Shown here: in pieces, positions 25,150-35,337 of the stretch
How positions within the stretch are numbered: the stretch's first letter is position 1
Layout of the letters: every line of letters begins with the position of its first letter
From: Otis tarda
Taxonomy: Eukaryota > Chordata > Aves > Otidiformes > Otididae
NCBI GenBank assembly: GCA_026413225.1
Contig: CM048552.1
Span: forward strand, 210,131,553 to 210,195,552
Length of the DNA: 64,000 bases
Direction of reading: 5' to 3'
Made by a program: the position numbers and the translations under genes
The notes under the pieces: generated by a model
What the model was told of the DNA's origin: nothing
Seen by the model: the letters and a program-made list of their open reading frames with translations, nothing else
Database searches by the model: none

Positions 25150-25225
25150 AATAGGAGACAGAGAATCGAACTGATACATCAAATCTCTTCACTGAATACA
25201 GAGACTCGTTCTCCACCTCATGACC
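25150..25225 (-). mobile_element. Possible ancient tRNA-derived SINE relic, copy 2
   Basis: On the minus strand this carries AGTTCGATTCTC, close to the tRNA B-box consensus GGTTCGANTCC, preceded by GGTGGAGAACGAGTCTC. The order and spacing follow copy 1 at 23,859-23,940. The two relics lie 1.3 kb apart in the same orientation. No box A of good quality and no intact tRNA fold are visible, so it is not a tRNA gene. Confidence 0.35.
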
Positions 25226-25590
25226 CAATGCAAGTGTGCTTTCCTTGTCACTTGGTTAGAGAGAAGGACACTCGCCAGAGAAAAAGGGTTTTGTTCAGAC
25301 CAACTCAGATTTCCTCTGTACGATTAAGTACATCTAGTTTTCTCTGCCTCTTTCGCTATTTACTAATCAGAATGGCATGGGTACGGCAATTTCATGCATT
25401 TAGGAAGTCTTTCCAGATTTTTTTGAGCAAGCTTCCTTAACACTCACTTCTCCTCATCATCCTTCCTTCTTCTACCAGTCTTTTCCAGCAGTGAACAATA
25501 TCAAGCTGTCAAGGCAGAATCAGTTTGTTCTCTAACAGCCAAACTTTACTGATTACTTACATAATCATGCAAAACTGAGCGTTGACATGT
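25226..25590. other. No gene or repeat recognised
   Basis: Flanking host sequence of the solo LTR that follows. Nothing recognised. Confidence 0.5.
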
Positions 25591-25595
25591 AGCTC
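25591..25595 (+). repeat. Target-site duplication, left copy (AGCTC)
   Basis: AGCTC directly precedes the TG that opens the LTR at 25,596 and is repeated exactly at 26,736-26,740 after the closing CA. Confidence 0.85.
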
Positions 25596-26735
25596 TGTGT
25601 TGGTTTTGTTTAGTGAGGGGGATTACAGTGGCAGCTTCTGCAAGAACCTGCTAGAATTTTCCCCTTTGTTCAGGGATTCTGCCAGGCCTAGGGCAGACCG
25701 GCTGCTGGCCAGGGCTGAGACAATTGGTGGCAAAATGTTCCCTGATAACACTAATGTATTAAGAAGGGGAAAACTCAAAAAAAAAAAAAAAAGAAAAGGA
25801 GAAAATGTGAAGAAACTGAAGCAGGGGCAGAGAGGGGGAGGTGTGAGCCTTGTGGGCCTTGAGGCCCTCACCCTCTGGCCTCCCGCCGGGTGGCCGACTG
25901 GGCCCTACTTGGCCCAGCCCGGCTGCAAGAAGTGGAGAGGAGATGAGATGTGAAGAGATCCTGAGAGTCGTCTGCCTGAGCTGGTTGTGAAGAATTTTTC
26001 TTATGAGAGGAATGGCTGCAGACACCAAGGTCAGTGAAGAAGGAGGGACAGCAGTAATGCTGCTCCTGGCCAAGATTCCCCTGCAGCCCGTGGTGCAGCC
26101 CATGGTGGAGCAGGCTGTCCCCCTGCAGCCCGTGGAGGCCCACAGAGGAGCTGAGATCCACCTGCAGCCCGTGGAGGACACCATGCCGGGGCAGGCAGAT
26201 CCCGAAAGAGGGTTGTGGCCCATGGAGGGCCCGTGCTCAGGCAGCTGTTCTGGAAGGACTGCACCCTGTGAAAAAACAATCCACACTGGAGCAGTTTATG
26301 AAGGACTGTAGCCCGTGGGAGGGACCCCACGCTGGGGCAGGGGAGGAATGTGAGTTCTTCTTCCCCTGAGGAGGAAGGAGCGGCCTAAAGTGACATGTGA
26401 TGAACTGACCATAACCCCCATTCCATATTCCCCCCTGTGCCTTTCATGGAGGGCAGGAGGTAGAAATAATGTTAAGTCTGGGAAGAGGGAGGGGTGGGGG
26501 GAAGTTGTCTTGTTCTCTTTCTCATTATCCTGCTTTGGTTTTAGTAATAAATGAATAGTTTTCCCCACATCAAGTCTGTTTTACTTGTAACGGTAACTTT
26601 AAGGATCTCCCCCTGTCTTTATCTCAAACCTCGAGCCTTTTTTTCCTTATATTATCACTCCCTATTCCCTTGAAGTGTGAGAGGATTGAGCGAGAGGCTG
26701 CGTAGTCCAGTCCTGAGTGGGACTAAAGTACAACA
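25596..26735 (+). mobile_element. Solo ERV LTR (family A body), complete, with 5-bp TSD
   Basis: A 1,140-bp LTR with canonical TG...CA termini (TGTGTTGG...ACAACA) and a perfect 5-bp target duplication. That size is typical of ERVL-like and some other avian ERVs. In order it has a U3 with TGTATTAAGAA (25,755-25,765), a run of 16 As (about 25,778-25,793), a GC-rich CTGCAGCCC/GGAGCAG module array (about 26,080-26,345), a poly(A) signal AATAAA (26,546-26,551) and U5. The body matches 1-1020. The last 60 bases (GAGCGAGAGGCTGCGTAG...) are instead closer to the U5 of the LTR at 31,921-32,495 and to the palindrome at 56,500-56,869. No internal retroviral sequence remains, so it arose by LTR-LTR recombination. 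Confidence 0.93.
26546..26551 (+). promoter_or_regulatory. LTR poly(A) signal AATAAA
   Basis: Canonical hexamer in the R region about 185 bases from the LTR end, at the same place as 829-834 in the first copy. Confidence 0.7.
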
Positions 26736-26740
26736 AGCTC
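26736..26740 (+). repeat. Target-site duplication, right copy (AGCTC)
   Basis: Exact partner of 25,591-25,595. Confidence 0.85.
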
Positions 26741-26766
26741 CCATTAACAAGACCTCATCAATACGT

Positions 26767-26866
26767 ATCACAGAATTGCAGACTTGCTTAGGTTGGAAGG
26801 AACCTCTCGCAATCGTCTACTGGAAGGAGGGTCAGCTAGAGCAGGCTGTCCAGGACAGTGTCCTGG
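26767..26866 (-). mobile_element. CR1 LINE 3' fragment, antisense
   Basis: On the plus strand 'tatcacagaattgcag', 'taggttggaaggaacctct' and 'agagcaggctgtccaggac' follow the antisense CR1 3' end. About 100 bp remain. It lies 27 bp beyond the solo LTR's right target duplication. Confidence 0.75.
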
Positions 26867-29344
26867 TTAGGTGACAGGAGTTGTGGGAATTTGGAGAAGA
26901 TACACTTTAGAAGTTCAAGTAGATTCAACTCCTTGCAGTCCAAAGTGTTCACAAGTTCTTTGCTTTTGTCTGTTTAAAAACTTTTCCCTGTTATTTGTTT
27001 GACTCAAGTAATGTTTTCACCTACTCTAGTGGCTAGATGGAGAGTGAGGCTGTCACTGGATTACACTGGAAGTGCAGATTTTGCCAAGGAGAGGTAGAAG
27101 CAAGAGATCCCCGTACAACCTTGATGTCATTTTTTTTTCCCTCTAAGGTGTAAGAGGCTAGAAGGGAGTGCATAGGGTTGCTGTCTCCAGCCCAGCCTTA
27201 TGACTCCCCTGAAGTGTGGCTGAGCTTCAGTAGCCTGTGGGAACTAATGGTGTGTAGTGAGAAATGGATGGAGATTGGCATTACAAAAAGAGGAGAAGAG
27301 AGGAAGAACAAGGAAAAGACAGGAGCGATTCCTCTGATAAAACAGGTATCTCTGTTTAAGCCAATCACTCAAGGCTTCCATTACAGGCTATGGAGAAAAA
27401 TGGGAAGAACAGTTTTTTTGGTCCTCATCCTCAGAGTTCTCATTTTTCCCCTTTCTGCCTCAGAGTCTCTGGCAGGTTATACACCCTACTTCCACAGTGA
27501 TACTTCTTTCATTGCTGTTTATTCTGGAAATTAATCTTTTCATCCATCGCTCCAGGAATATCTACCAGCACTGAGTTTGCAGTTAGACCAGGAAAGGAAG
27601 AAATGGCTATAAGAATAGGATTTGGGTATGAATATAGGATTTGGGTAGAAAAGTCTATTTGCAGTCCTCTTCTTTTTAGCTGGTGGGCTGCCTTATTTTT
27701 GTAGCCACATCTATGCTAGTAAATTAAATAATGCCAGGGTATGCTCCTGTGCCCTGAAACTCAGTCTTCTCTACTGTTGTGAGAATTGTCCTTGGCATGG
27801 TTTTGGCTGGAGGCATCTAGAGTTCTGTCAAATGCTTCCCAAGCCAAGCTGGGAAGCTATCAGTGATGATTCCTGATAGATATTCCATGACAGGCAGTTT
27901 GAATATGGACATGCTGTACTGCAGGCTGAAAGAGCTTCAAAGGGTGGACAAAAGCTGTACTGTGCCATTTGGCTTAAATATCAGGAAACAATTCTGTAAC
28001 ATTCTGTTCACTAATACAGATACAGCCCACAAATGCTACCAGCTAATGGAGAACTACCATTAACTTGCATGGAAAAGAAGTAAGCTTTTGGTGCTGAAAG
28101 TCATGATGTGAAGTCCCTTACCTACGAGGCATTATTACAATGACAGAGGGTTAATATTTATCTGTCTGTCTGGGTAGAAATATGCACAAAATATCTGTCC
28201 CAGTTACACACTTTGCTATCCTCTGAATGTATAAAATCGCTTGTACATTGCCTATCTATCTATATGAGGGGTACGTGATCACTAGGCTTGACATACAATG
28301 GGCTTCTTAGATATGGACCATGAGCGGATTGTGAAATACATCTACTGCTCCTTGCACATGCAAGGTCTTACACACAGTAGCATGTGAGCAATGTTCTGCA
28401 TGTGTGCGATGGACGTGTCTGGGATTTCTGAATGCCCACCAATCTGGTACAAATGTCCTAAGTTACTATCTTTCACCTGACAAATTTTCTAGTCTATAAA
28501 AAGCAGGATGTGGAGAATATGCTAATGCTGTCCCTGAAATTACACATCAGATTCACTTGCTTGATCCTATGTTTCTACCTAAAAATCTCACAAAATTGCC
28601 CAGATGGAATGATAATGACTTACCAGTAACAGCATCAAGTATGTGCTAGCTGAAGAGGTGAACGAGCACTTTCCTGAAGGTTAACAACGACCCAATTACA
28701 CATAGATTTGCCAATGTGGACTGGAATTAGTTAAAAAAAAAAACCCCTTAGTGATTGACACTGGTCTTTAATGCAGTCTAAAAAAGTAATGTTATTAGCT
28801 TGGTAATTTATTCAGACTGAAGGAAATAGAAGACACTGAACTTCATCTCACAGATTTTAATGTCGCATCCTATTTCAGAACAGCATCAGACTTCAGAAGT
28901 GAAAGTGACACGAGGATGTCTGGAATACAGTATAAACCAGCTAAGTGTTTTTCCACCAATGAAGGCTCTCATTAGCCATTAAAAAAATTCATCAGTATTT
29001 AAGGACTCCCTCTCTGCCCTTTGCCTCCCAAGACAGAGAGGCCAAATTAATTTACAAAAATGCTGAAGTCCTAAAAATTAATGATGTCATTACTATTCAA
29101 TTGCAGTATGCTGTTGGACAGAGAATCATGTAATGAATAAAGTTCTTTTATCCCATTCTGATCCAGCCTAGTGCTTTAAATACCTGACTAGTTCCTCTCA
29201 CTTCAGTGCAAGTAAACACAGCCTGTGTTCAAAAGGAGCGCTTACATTTGTGTGAGTAATTTGTGTTGAGATAACTGCTTGTTGGGTTAAATCGGTTGCT
29301 TTCTTAACTGCTTAAATGGGCCTTAAAATTAAAACATGTGCTTA
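26867..29344. other. No gene or repeat recognised
   Basis: A 118-codon plus frame (27,178-27,534) has no domain, and its start and end lack splice or RBS-like context. The remaining sequence is AT-rich and unassigned. Confidence 0.5.
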
Positions 29345-29612
29345 AATGCTTTGAGGAGGTGAAGTTGTCCGGGCCATGAGGGCACTACAAGTCCTTAATA
29401 TCCCTGCCCACCTCCCCTGGGCACCCTGATCATGCCCAAGGACCCCATTTTATCCCAGACCTGGGGCATCAGTTTCTGCCCCAGTGAAGCTGCAGGATGC
29501 TGGTCTGCAGCCCCACCACAGCCCTGCTCTGCCTGACTGCGATGCATGGGCTGATGTCCCGACCTGTCTTCATCCCAGCCCCATCTCCACGGCCCTGCTG
29601 AGGAAAGCAGAG
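29345..29612. other. GC-rich block, possible interspersed repeat of unknown type
   Basis: This stretch is clearly richer in G and C than the flanks, with sharp edges. It contains GCCCCACCACAGCCCTGCTC, ATGCATGGGCTGATGTC and CATCCCAGCCCCATCTCC. It is CpG-poor, so it is not a CpG island. Frames on both strands are short (up to 75 codons). It has the look of an avian repeat, but I could not assign it to a family. Confidence 0.4.
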
Positions 29613-30174
29613 AGGAAAATTTTCAGTAGAACTTCTTTCACAGTGACTCTGAAAATTGCCAACTCTATAATCCATTCATATGGGAACTGCATATCTCTTC
29701 TCAATTTTTAATAATATATATTTGAAGTAAGTTTTTTTAAAGGCTAGACCGAGTGATTTACACCTCTTTGTAATTAGATGTAGCAATAAGAATAATATTT
29801 CACATTATACTGGAATGTTCTTTTAAACTTTGTCATGTAATTTTAAAAAACTTAATAGATACGGTGATTGGTATCTTAATTCAATTGTTACTAGATTTGT
29901 GGGCTGCTTTTTGATTTGCTCAAATAAATCGCTAAGTTGTCCGCAACATAATTGTCTTCTGTTAGGGCTTTCTGTGAATGTATTTTTAATTTCTAAGTGG
30001 TTCGGTTCTTGCCCTGTCTATTCAGGCACTTTTTTCTTTTTCTAGTAGCATTAGTGCCAATAATGCTAACTGGGTAATACTGCTGAATAAATCATACATT
30101 CAACACGTATATTGTAATTTTCAGAACTCTTCCTGTACTGCCAGTCTCATAAGTGTCCATTTTAAAAGGGAAAT
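29613..30174. other. No gene or repeat recognised
   Basis: AT-rich sequence between the GC-rich block and a MIR-like relic. A 71-codon plus frame (29,830-30,045) has no features. Confidence 0.5.
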
Positions 30175-30227
30175 GAGTATTATTATCCATATTTTCCAGA
30201 TAGAAAACTGGGCAGAGAAGTGAAATG
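30175..30227 (-). mobile_element. MIR-like CORE-SINE relic, antisense
   Basis: 'gagtattattatccatattt' then 'tccagatagaaaactgggca' and 'gagaagtgaaatg' follow the reverse complement of the conserved MIR segment (CTCAGTTTCC..CATCTGTAAAATGGG..ATAATAATA). About 50 bp are recognisable. MIR copies are sparse in birds and date to early amniotes. Confidence 0.6.
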
Positions 30228-31920
30228 CTACATTTTCTCATTCCATTTCTAGCTGTCTCCAGGCAGATGCTCTTCATTTCTCTGCTGCTCTCCTGTATAC
30301 TGAAAGCATGTCTGAGGTCCTGAAGACCACCACCACCAAACTTTGGCACTTTGGCTGTGTTTATTCTAATAAATTAGATGTGTGTGAGATCTCTCTCTAT
30401 CTGTGAGACCAGCTGGCATAGAACGATCAATGCCGATGTGAACAAATCTCTTCACCTTCAAATGGGGAATATTGCATGCAACCTGTCTGTAGGCTCAAGC
30501 ATGGTCTCTGGTTTATGCTATTGCTGGTGCCAGAGAAATGTCATGAACAATCCCAGTTGCCTTTGCCAAGAGCTATGCCATGGGCTGTTATAAAAACATG
30601 GATAATTGTATTCCATTCTCTTTAATTTTTTCACAAGCATTGCCATATTTAGCAGTACAGTCTCAGCTTTTGTGTCTGCAGATCTTAGTGCTCATCAAAC
30701 TATCTGCTGGGACACCACATTGTTCTTCAGAAATGATGTGATCACATACGAAGCATTTTTCCAGATAGCAGAGGTCAACTTGAATAACTTTGTGCTAGGT
30801 GTTGGCATTCTTTTTGGTTTTCACTCTAGTCAAGAAGTCGGTGATCATCAACTCTGAAAGTTGTCTCCAGCAAAGATCCTGTAGATATGTGACACGTGGG
30901 TTTGATATTGACAAGTTCACCATTTTTGGCATAGACATTCAGCATTTTCTCCATGTCTGGGTGAACACCATTCAAAAAGTCTTGGTAAAAGTAGTTTTCT
31001 ATGTGCTTTGATACCTACATAGCTCGGTAAATACTATGATAGAGTCTGTGTTATGTCATTTGCATTGATGGGACTAGCACACGTAGTTTTGAGGAATTAT
31101 CTTACAGTGAACAGGGAAAGGACTGAAGGGACTGTGGCTACTTATTGTTTCCCAGATTTCACTTGACTAATTATGGTGGTACTATATTATAAATAGGAGG
31201 ACCAGACTGTAGACTTCTAGAACAGAATTATTGGCTGAGGGTCAGTGCTACCACAGCATAGCATGAAAATGTGGCTTTTGGGGTAAGGTGCCGTCAGATG
31301 TAGGATACTTCAGACTATGAGCTATAGGACTATGTATAGGAGTCCAACCATGTTGGAGGAAGGGCTAAGTACTTCTGCCGATTTGCACTTGGTGTTTCTC
31401 ACCAGATGTCTTCAGTATCTCTCAGAGGATAATCTGAGAGGCTGATAATGTGGACCCTCCGGGAATTTCACTTCAAAGGCACAGCCAAACATGCCCACCA
31501 AGGCCCTGGAAATACAATGGAGTGTGTAACAATCACAGCCTATGTCTGAGGGAAGAATCTTATGCTTGTGTTATTGACAAAGGGAGAAGAGAAATAGAGC
31601 CTGTTTGTTGTCTGCACTTAAAAGCAGAAAGGATTATTTATATATGATTTTGTTCAGTTGATTAGGTAACTTTTTTTTGCTTTTCTTTGCTTCTATCTGA
31701 CTTATCTGTTTGTGAATGTAAACACTTTTGCCACAGAGATCTGGAATGATATCTCACTGTAATACATACAAAGATAATGAGACCCCTTGTGCTAGAAGGA
31801 ATAAATCACAGTAGGTTTGGTTTGCCAAGCTGCAGATCTGTCTGTATTTGTGTTATAATGACTGACCCCTGCCAAAGGCATCTGAGCAAAAGGGTGCTCT
31901 TGAAGTATTTTATTCAGCAG
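30228..31920. other. Unassigned; one weak minus-strand open stretch
   Basis: A minus-strand stop-free stretch of 62 codons (31,014-30,829) reads like protein (for example YQDFLNGVHPDMEKMLNVYA), and a neighbouring minus frame is Cys-rich. Stops and frame changes break it up, and plus-strand frames overlap. It could be a decayed pseudogene or chance. The rest of the interval is unassigned. Confidence 0.35.
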
Positions 31921-32495
31921 TGTACCAGACCTCACTGGGATAGAGTTAACTTTCTTCACAGCAGCTTAGATGGTGCTGTGGTTTACATTTGTGACCAAAA
32001 CAATACTGATAACCTACTAATACTCTAGCTATTGCTGAACAGTGTTTGCATAGTGTTAAGGCCTTCTCTGTTTCTCACTCTGCCCTTCCAGTGAACACAC
32101 TGGGGGTTGTGCAGTAGGCTGGGAGTAGACGCAACCAGACAGATGACTCAAACTAACTAAAGAGATAGTCCATATGATATAATGTCATGCTTAGTGATAA
32201 AAAGGGAAAAGAGAGAGTTTTAGGAAGTTTAGCGCTTTTTTTTTTTTCACTCAGGAGCTGGCTGGGCATCAATCTACTTGTAGGAGATGATGATTGCCTT
32301 TGCATCACTTGTTTTGTTTTCTTTCTCTCTTCTTCCACAAAACCTTCACTTGTTAAACAGTTTTTTGATCTCAGTCTCCAAGTTTTCCTCCTTTTACTCT
32401 TGTTTTCCTCTTCCCTCAACACCCTAGGGGTGCGGGAGGGGAGTGAGCGAGCGGCTGTGTAGTGTTCAGCTGCCTAAGAGGGTTAACACACAACA
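31921..32495 (+). mobile_element. Solo ERV LTR (family B)
   Basis: A 575-bp LTR of a second avian family, in sense orientation, from TGTACCAGACC to ...ACACAACA. It opens with 'cctcactgggatagagttaa'. It then has the U3 block 'atatgatataatgtcatgct', a TATA-like GATAAAAAG (32,196-32,204), a degenerate poly(A) context (TGTTAAAC, 32,351-32,358) and the U5 end GAGTGAGCGAGCGGCTGTGT. The flanks AGCAG (31,916-31,920) and AGCAA (32,496-32,500) agree at 4 of 5 bases, fitting a decayed 5-bp target duplication. No internal region is present. Confidence 0.88.
32196..32204 (+). promoter_or_regulatory. TATA-like box of family B LTR
   Basis: GATAAAAAG lies shortly after the ATGTCATGCT motif, where this LTR family has its core promoter. 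The match is imperfect; the assignment is by position. Confidence 0.45.
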
Positions 32496-34728
32496 AGCAA
32501 CTAAACAATACGTTTCAGAAAATGAAATTGCAGGAAATGAAATTGCAAAACATAGTGCATACTTGCTCTCATCTAATCTTGTGCTTTGCTGTGAGCTCCA
32601 CAAGATAAAGCTTCTTCTTGAGGTACAGGAATTAACTTGCATTCTTCTCTGGGGAAGGGGAGATACGTCTGCATTGGAGACTCTGAACAAGCTGGCTTAG
32701 GAAGTGGAGCCATTTAATGATGGTAGGATGGAATTTCTCAGCAGGACTAATTAGCCCAGGCAGAGTGCAGTTTCAGTGCAGTGCTTCTAGCATCCGGATA
32801 CGGTGTTGTTATTTGTATAAACATTGTTCTCCCTGCATCCCACCTGGCCTTCAGGCACTGAGTTTTCTAATATCTTCTCTCTCCCTGTATGCTCAGAGCC
32901 CAATTTCCATAATACTGTCTCATTTTTTTTAGTGTCAAGGCCTGGTTATGACCTCTTCTCTCTGCCTCTGACTTTTTTTTTTCTTCTCCCCTTAGTTTCC
33001 AGGCAGATAATTAAAAAAAAAACCAACCCAGTGATGATGGTGTTGCTAATTAGAAGCTGCTCAGTTTTTTACAGCATGTAAGCAGTGCTCTGCATGACAT
33101 AGCTTGTTGCAGGGTGAGAAAAGTGAATCATTCTGCTCTCTTCTTGAGAGTCTGACATACCATCATAGAGATCCGCTGCTGAAGTTCCTACCTGATAGAT
33201 GCCTGTCTTACAGAAGCCTGCATATACGAATTCGAAGAAACAGAAACCTTGATGCTAACTTAATAGGCAAGGCCTGTTTCCTGTTCTTCATTACTGGGAG
33301 AACACAAGTAGGAATGTAGCATGTCTTTACCCTTGTGCTCAGAAATAAGCTGTGGGTATTTTGCATCATAGAATTAGCTTCACCTAAACTTAGGCATCTA
33401 TATCACAGACAACTAATCTAACTAAACTAACTTTGGATGCCTTAAATTTACATGAGATTAATCTCAATTTAAAGGAGATTTACTGTTCAGTTTCAGTGCT
33501 TTGTTGCAGCACAAACACCATGACACATTCTAGCTGTAGACGGCTTTTATCTCCAGCTACATACGTGAGTATTGAAGTCTCAGTCATTCTCACATGGAGC
33601 CAGTGCTAGTGATGTACAGATTTTAGAGACAACCAGTCAAGGCTGATATGCCTTCAATCTTTGAATCATTGGATTAGTCTTTGTACGACTGAACTGACAA
33701 TTTGTAAATTCCTTATTTTGACACTTTAATAAAAGCAGCCCAATTTATCGATCCATTCTGTAAATGTATTTTAAAATGATTTTTTCTGCCATAGAATAAC
33801 AAGTTTGTTAATTTAAATTATTAAGTAATCTCTCTCCTGGAAGTTGAGACTTTAAGTACTTAGGAGGTGCTGACCTCATGTGCCATAGCTGTCCTACGTG
33901 CACTTGCACATGCACATAAATTTACACACACACTTCTTTCTTTATTATTTTTGTTTAGAGAAAAACAACTGAAGCTGGACATTTGATTCCTTTGATTGTA
34001 ACAGCAGTTTCAGTCATGTAGTCAAACACTGTGAGGATATTTATTAATTTTCCAGGTTGCTCCAAGTGAGTTTTAAAGATTTTTTTTTTAATCAGTCCCT
34101 GTGCTCTGATACTGTGCCCCCTCATGCAAAGGTTTTATGCAGTGCGGAAGGCCCTTTACCCTATAAAAGGAATCAGCAAGGGTGTTTGCCAAGGAACGAT
34201 TATTTGCAGACGAACAGCATACAAGTCCACTAGTGGGTGATGCAATAGAGATAAAATGTAAGAGAGTTTATTTGATACCAACTTCTTAACCCTGCAAGGT
34301 GACTAGGAGTAGCCTTCATGGTCTATAATCGCTTCTAGAATACGATTCACACAATTTTCCAGCACACACACAAAATAATCAGATTTATTGCCTGAGGGCA
34401 TGCCTGTTTCCCTGAGTGAAAAGTCTAAATAACTGCTCAGATCTAGATATCGACCTTGAATGCCACCTACTATGATCTCTGAAACATTTCTTCATGGATT
34501 AGTCTGTGCTGTCCATTGCAAGAGCTGACTGCTTTATGTCAATGAATTAAAGAGAAAAATAAAATACTTTCAAATGGTTATAGAGGTAAGCAACTGAACA
34601 TGAACTCCTAGAATGAATTTGTGGAAAAAGGTTGTCTTTGGATGAACAACCGCAGTAGAGAAGTGATTTTGGTCTTGGATACAACTTTATAGTATGTGAA
34701 ACTCAATGTCCACAGTCAAAAATTCTGA
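32496..34728. other. No gene or repeat recognised
   Basis: Unassigned AT-rich sequence; frames are at most 85 codons and lack motifs. Short T runs and a CA-rich patch (about 33,900-33,932) occur. Confidence 0.5.
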
Positions 34729-35128
34729 CAAAATTGGAGAGCATGGAGAACCACAAAAATTATTCAAGGACTGAAGAAAAAAGACTTATAGTGAGAGAGG
34801 TTAACAAGCTCTGTGTGTCAAAATGACAGAAGGGTATGATTATAGTATTTAGGAATAAAATATTGAGTAACAATTGATGTTTTATTCTAGCTAGGATGGT
34901 TTCATGAGAACTTAGATTGGAATTTGAATGAGAAACTTAGAAGGAAATAAGTTTTAAACAGACTAGGAGGGAGGAGTGGTATGCTTCTCATGGAAATGAG
35001 GCTCTCCTAATATCCAAAGGATTAAGCCTGAATACATTACTGAAAGTTGATATACCAGATACAGTTTGCTGCATTCTATGGAGGTTTAGATCTACAACAT
35101 ACAGGAGGTCAGACTAGTTATTCTAATG
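34729..35128 (+). mobile_element. Ancient CR1-clade LINE relic
   Basis: In order it contains 'caaaattggagagcatgg', 'accacaaaaattattcaagg', 'gacttatagtgagagagg' and 'ttaacaagctctgtg' (the end of ORF2 in old CR1 subfamilies). At the 3' side follows 'tacaggaggtcagactag', the start of the old CR1 3' terminus. The reading frame is destroyed. The final terminal repeat is missing; the next base block belongs to a younger CR1. Confidence 0.65.
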
Positions 35129-35130
35129 AA

Positions 35131-35337
35131 GTTTTTTACACTGCGGGTGGTGAAACACTGGCACAGGTTGTCCAGAGAGGTGGCAGGTGCCCCATCCCTG
35201 GAAACATTCAAGGCCAGGTTGGCTGAGGCTCTGAGCAACCTGATCTGGTTGGAGATGTCCCTGCTCCTTGCAGAGGGGTTGAACTAGATGACCTTGAAGG
35301 TCCCTTCCAACCCAAACCATTCTATGATTCTATGATT
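35131..35337 (+). mobile_element. CR1 LINE 3' end
   Basis: 'gttttttacactgcgggtgg' through 'gccccatccctggaaac', 'gagcaacctgatctggttgg', 'gaactagatgaccttgaagg' and the tail 'cattctatgattctatgatt'. It is 207 bp, in sense, and well preserved. It abuts the ancient relic at 34,729-35,128 in the same orientation, close to the equivalent position in the older element. Confidence 0.95.

Noticed and set aside
25150-25225. tRNA gene
   Set aside because: Only a B-box-like word is present; no acceptor stem pairing or good A box.
24913-25440. 175-codon plus-strand open frame
   Set aside because: It runs across the SINE-like relic on the opposite strand, has no domain, and is matched by a 109-codon frame on the other strand.
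25759-26286. 175-codon minus-strand open frame
   Set aside because: It lies wholly within the solo LTR, antisense to it, and reflects the stop-poor GC-rich module array.
27178-27534. 118-codon plus frame
   Set aside because: No recognisable domain; start and end are in unremarkable unique sequence.
29345-29612. CpG-island promoter
   Set aside because: The block is GC-rich but has few CpG dinucleotides and no first-exon-like frame or donor site.
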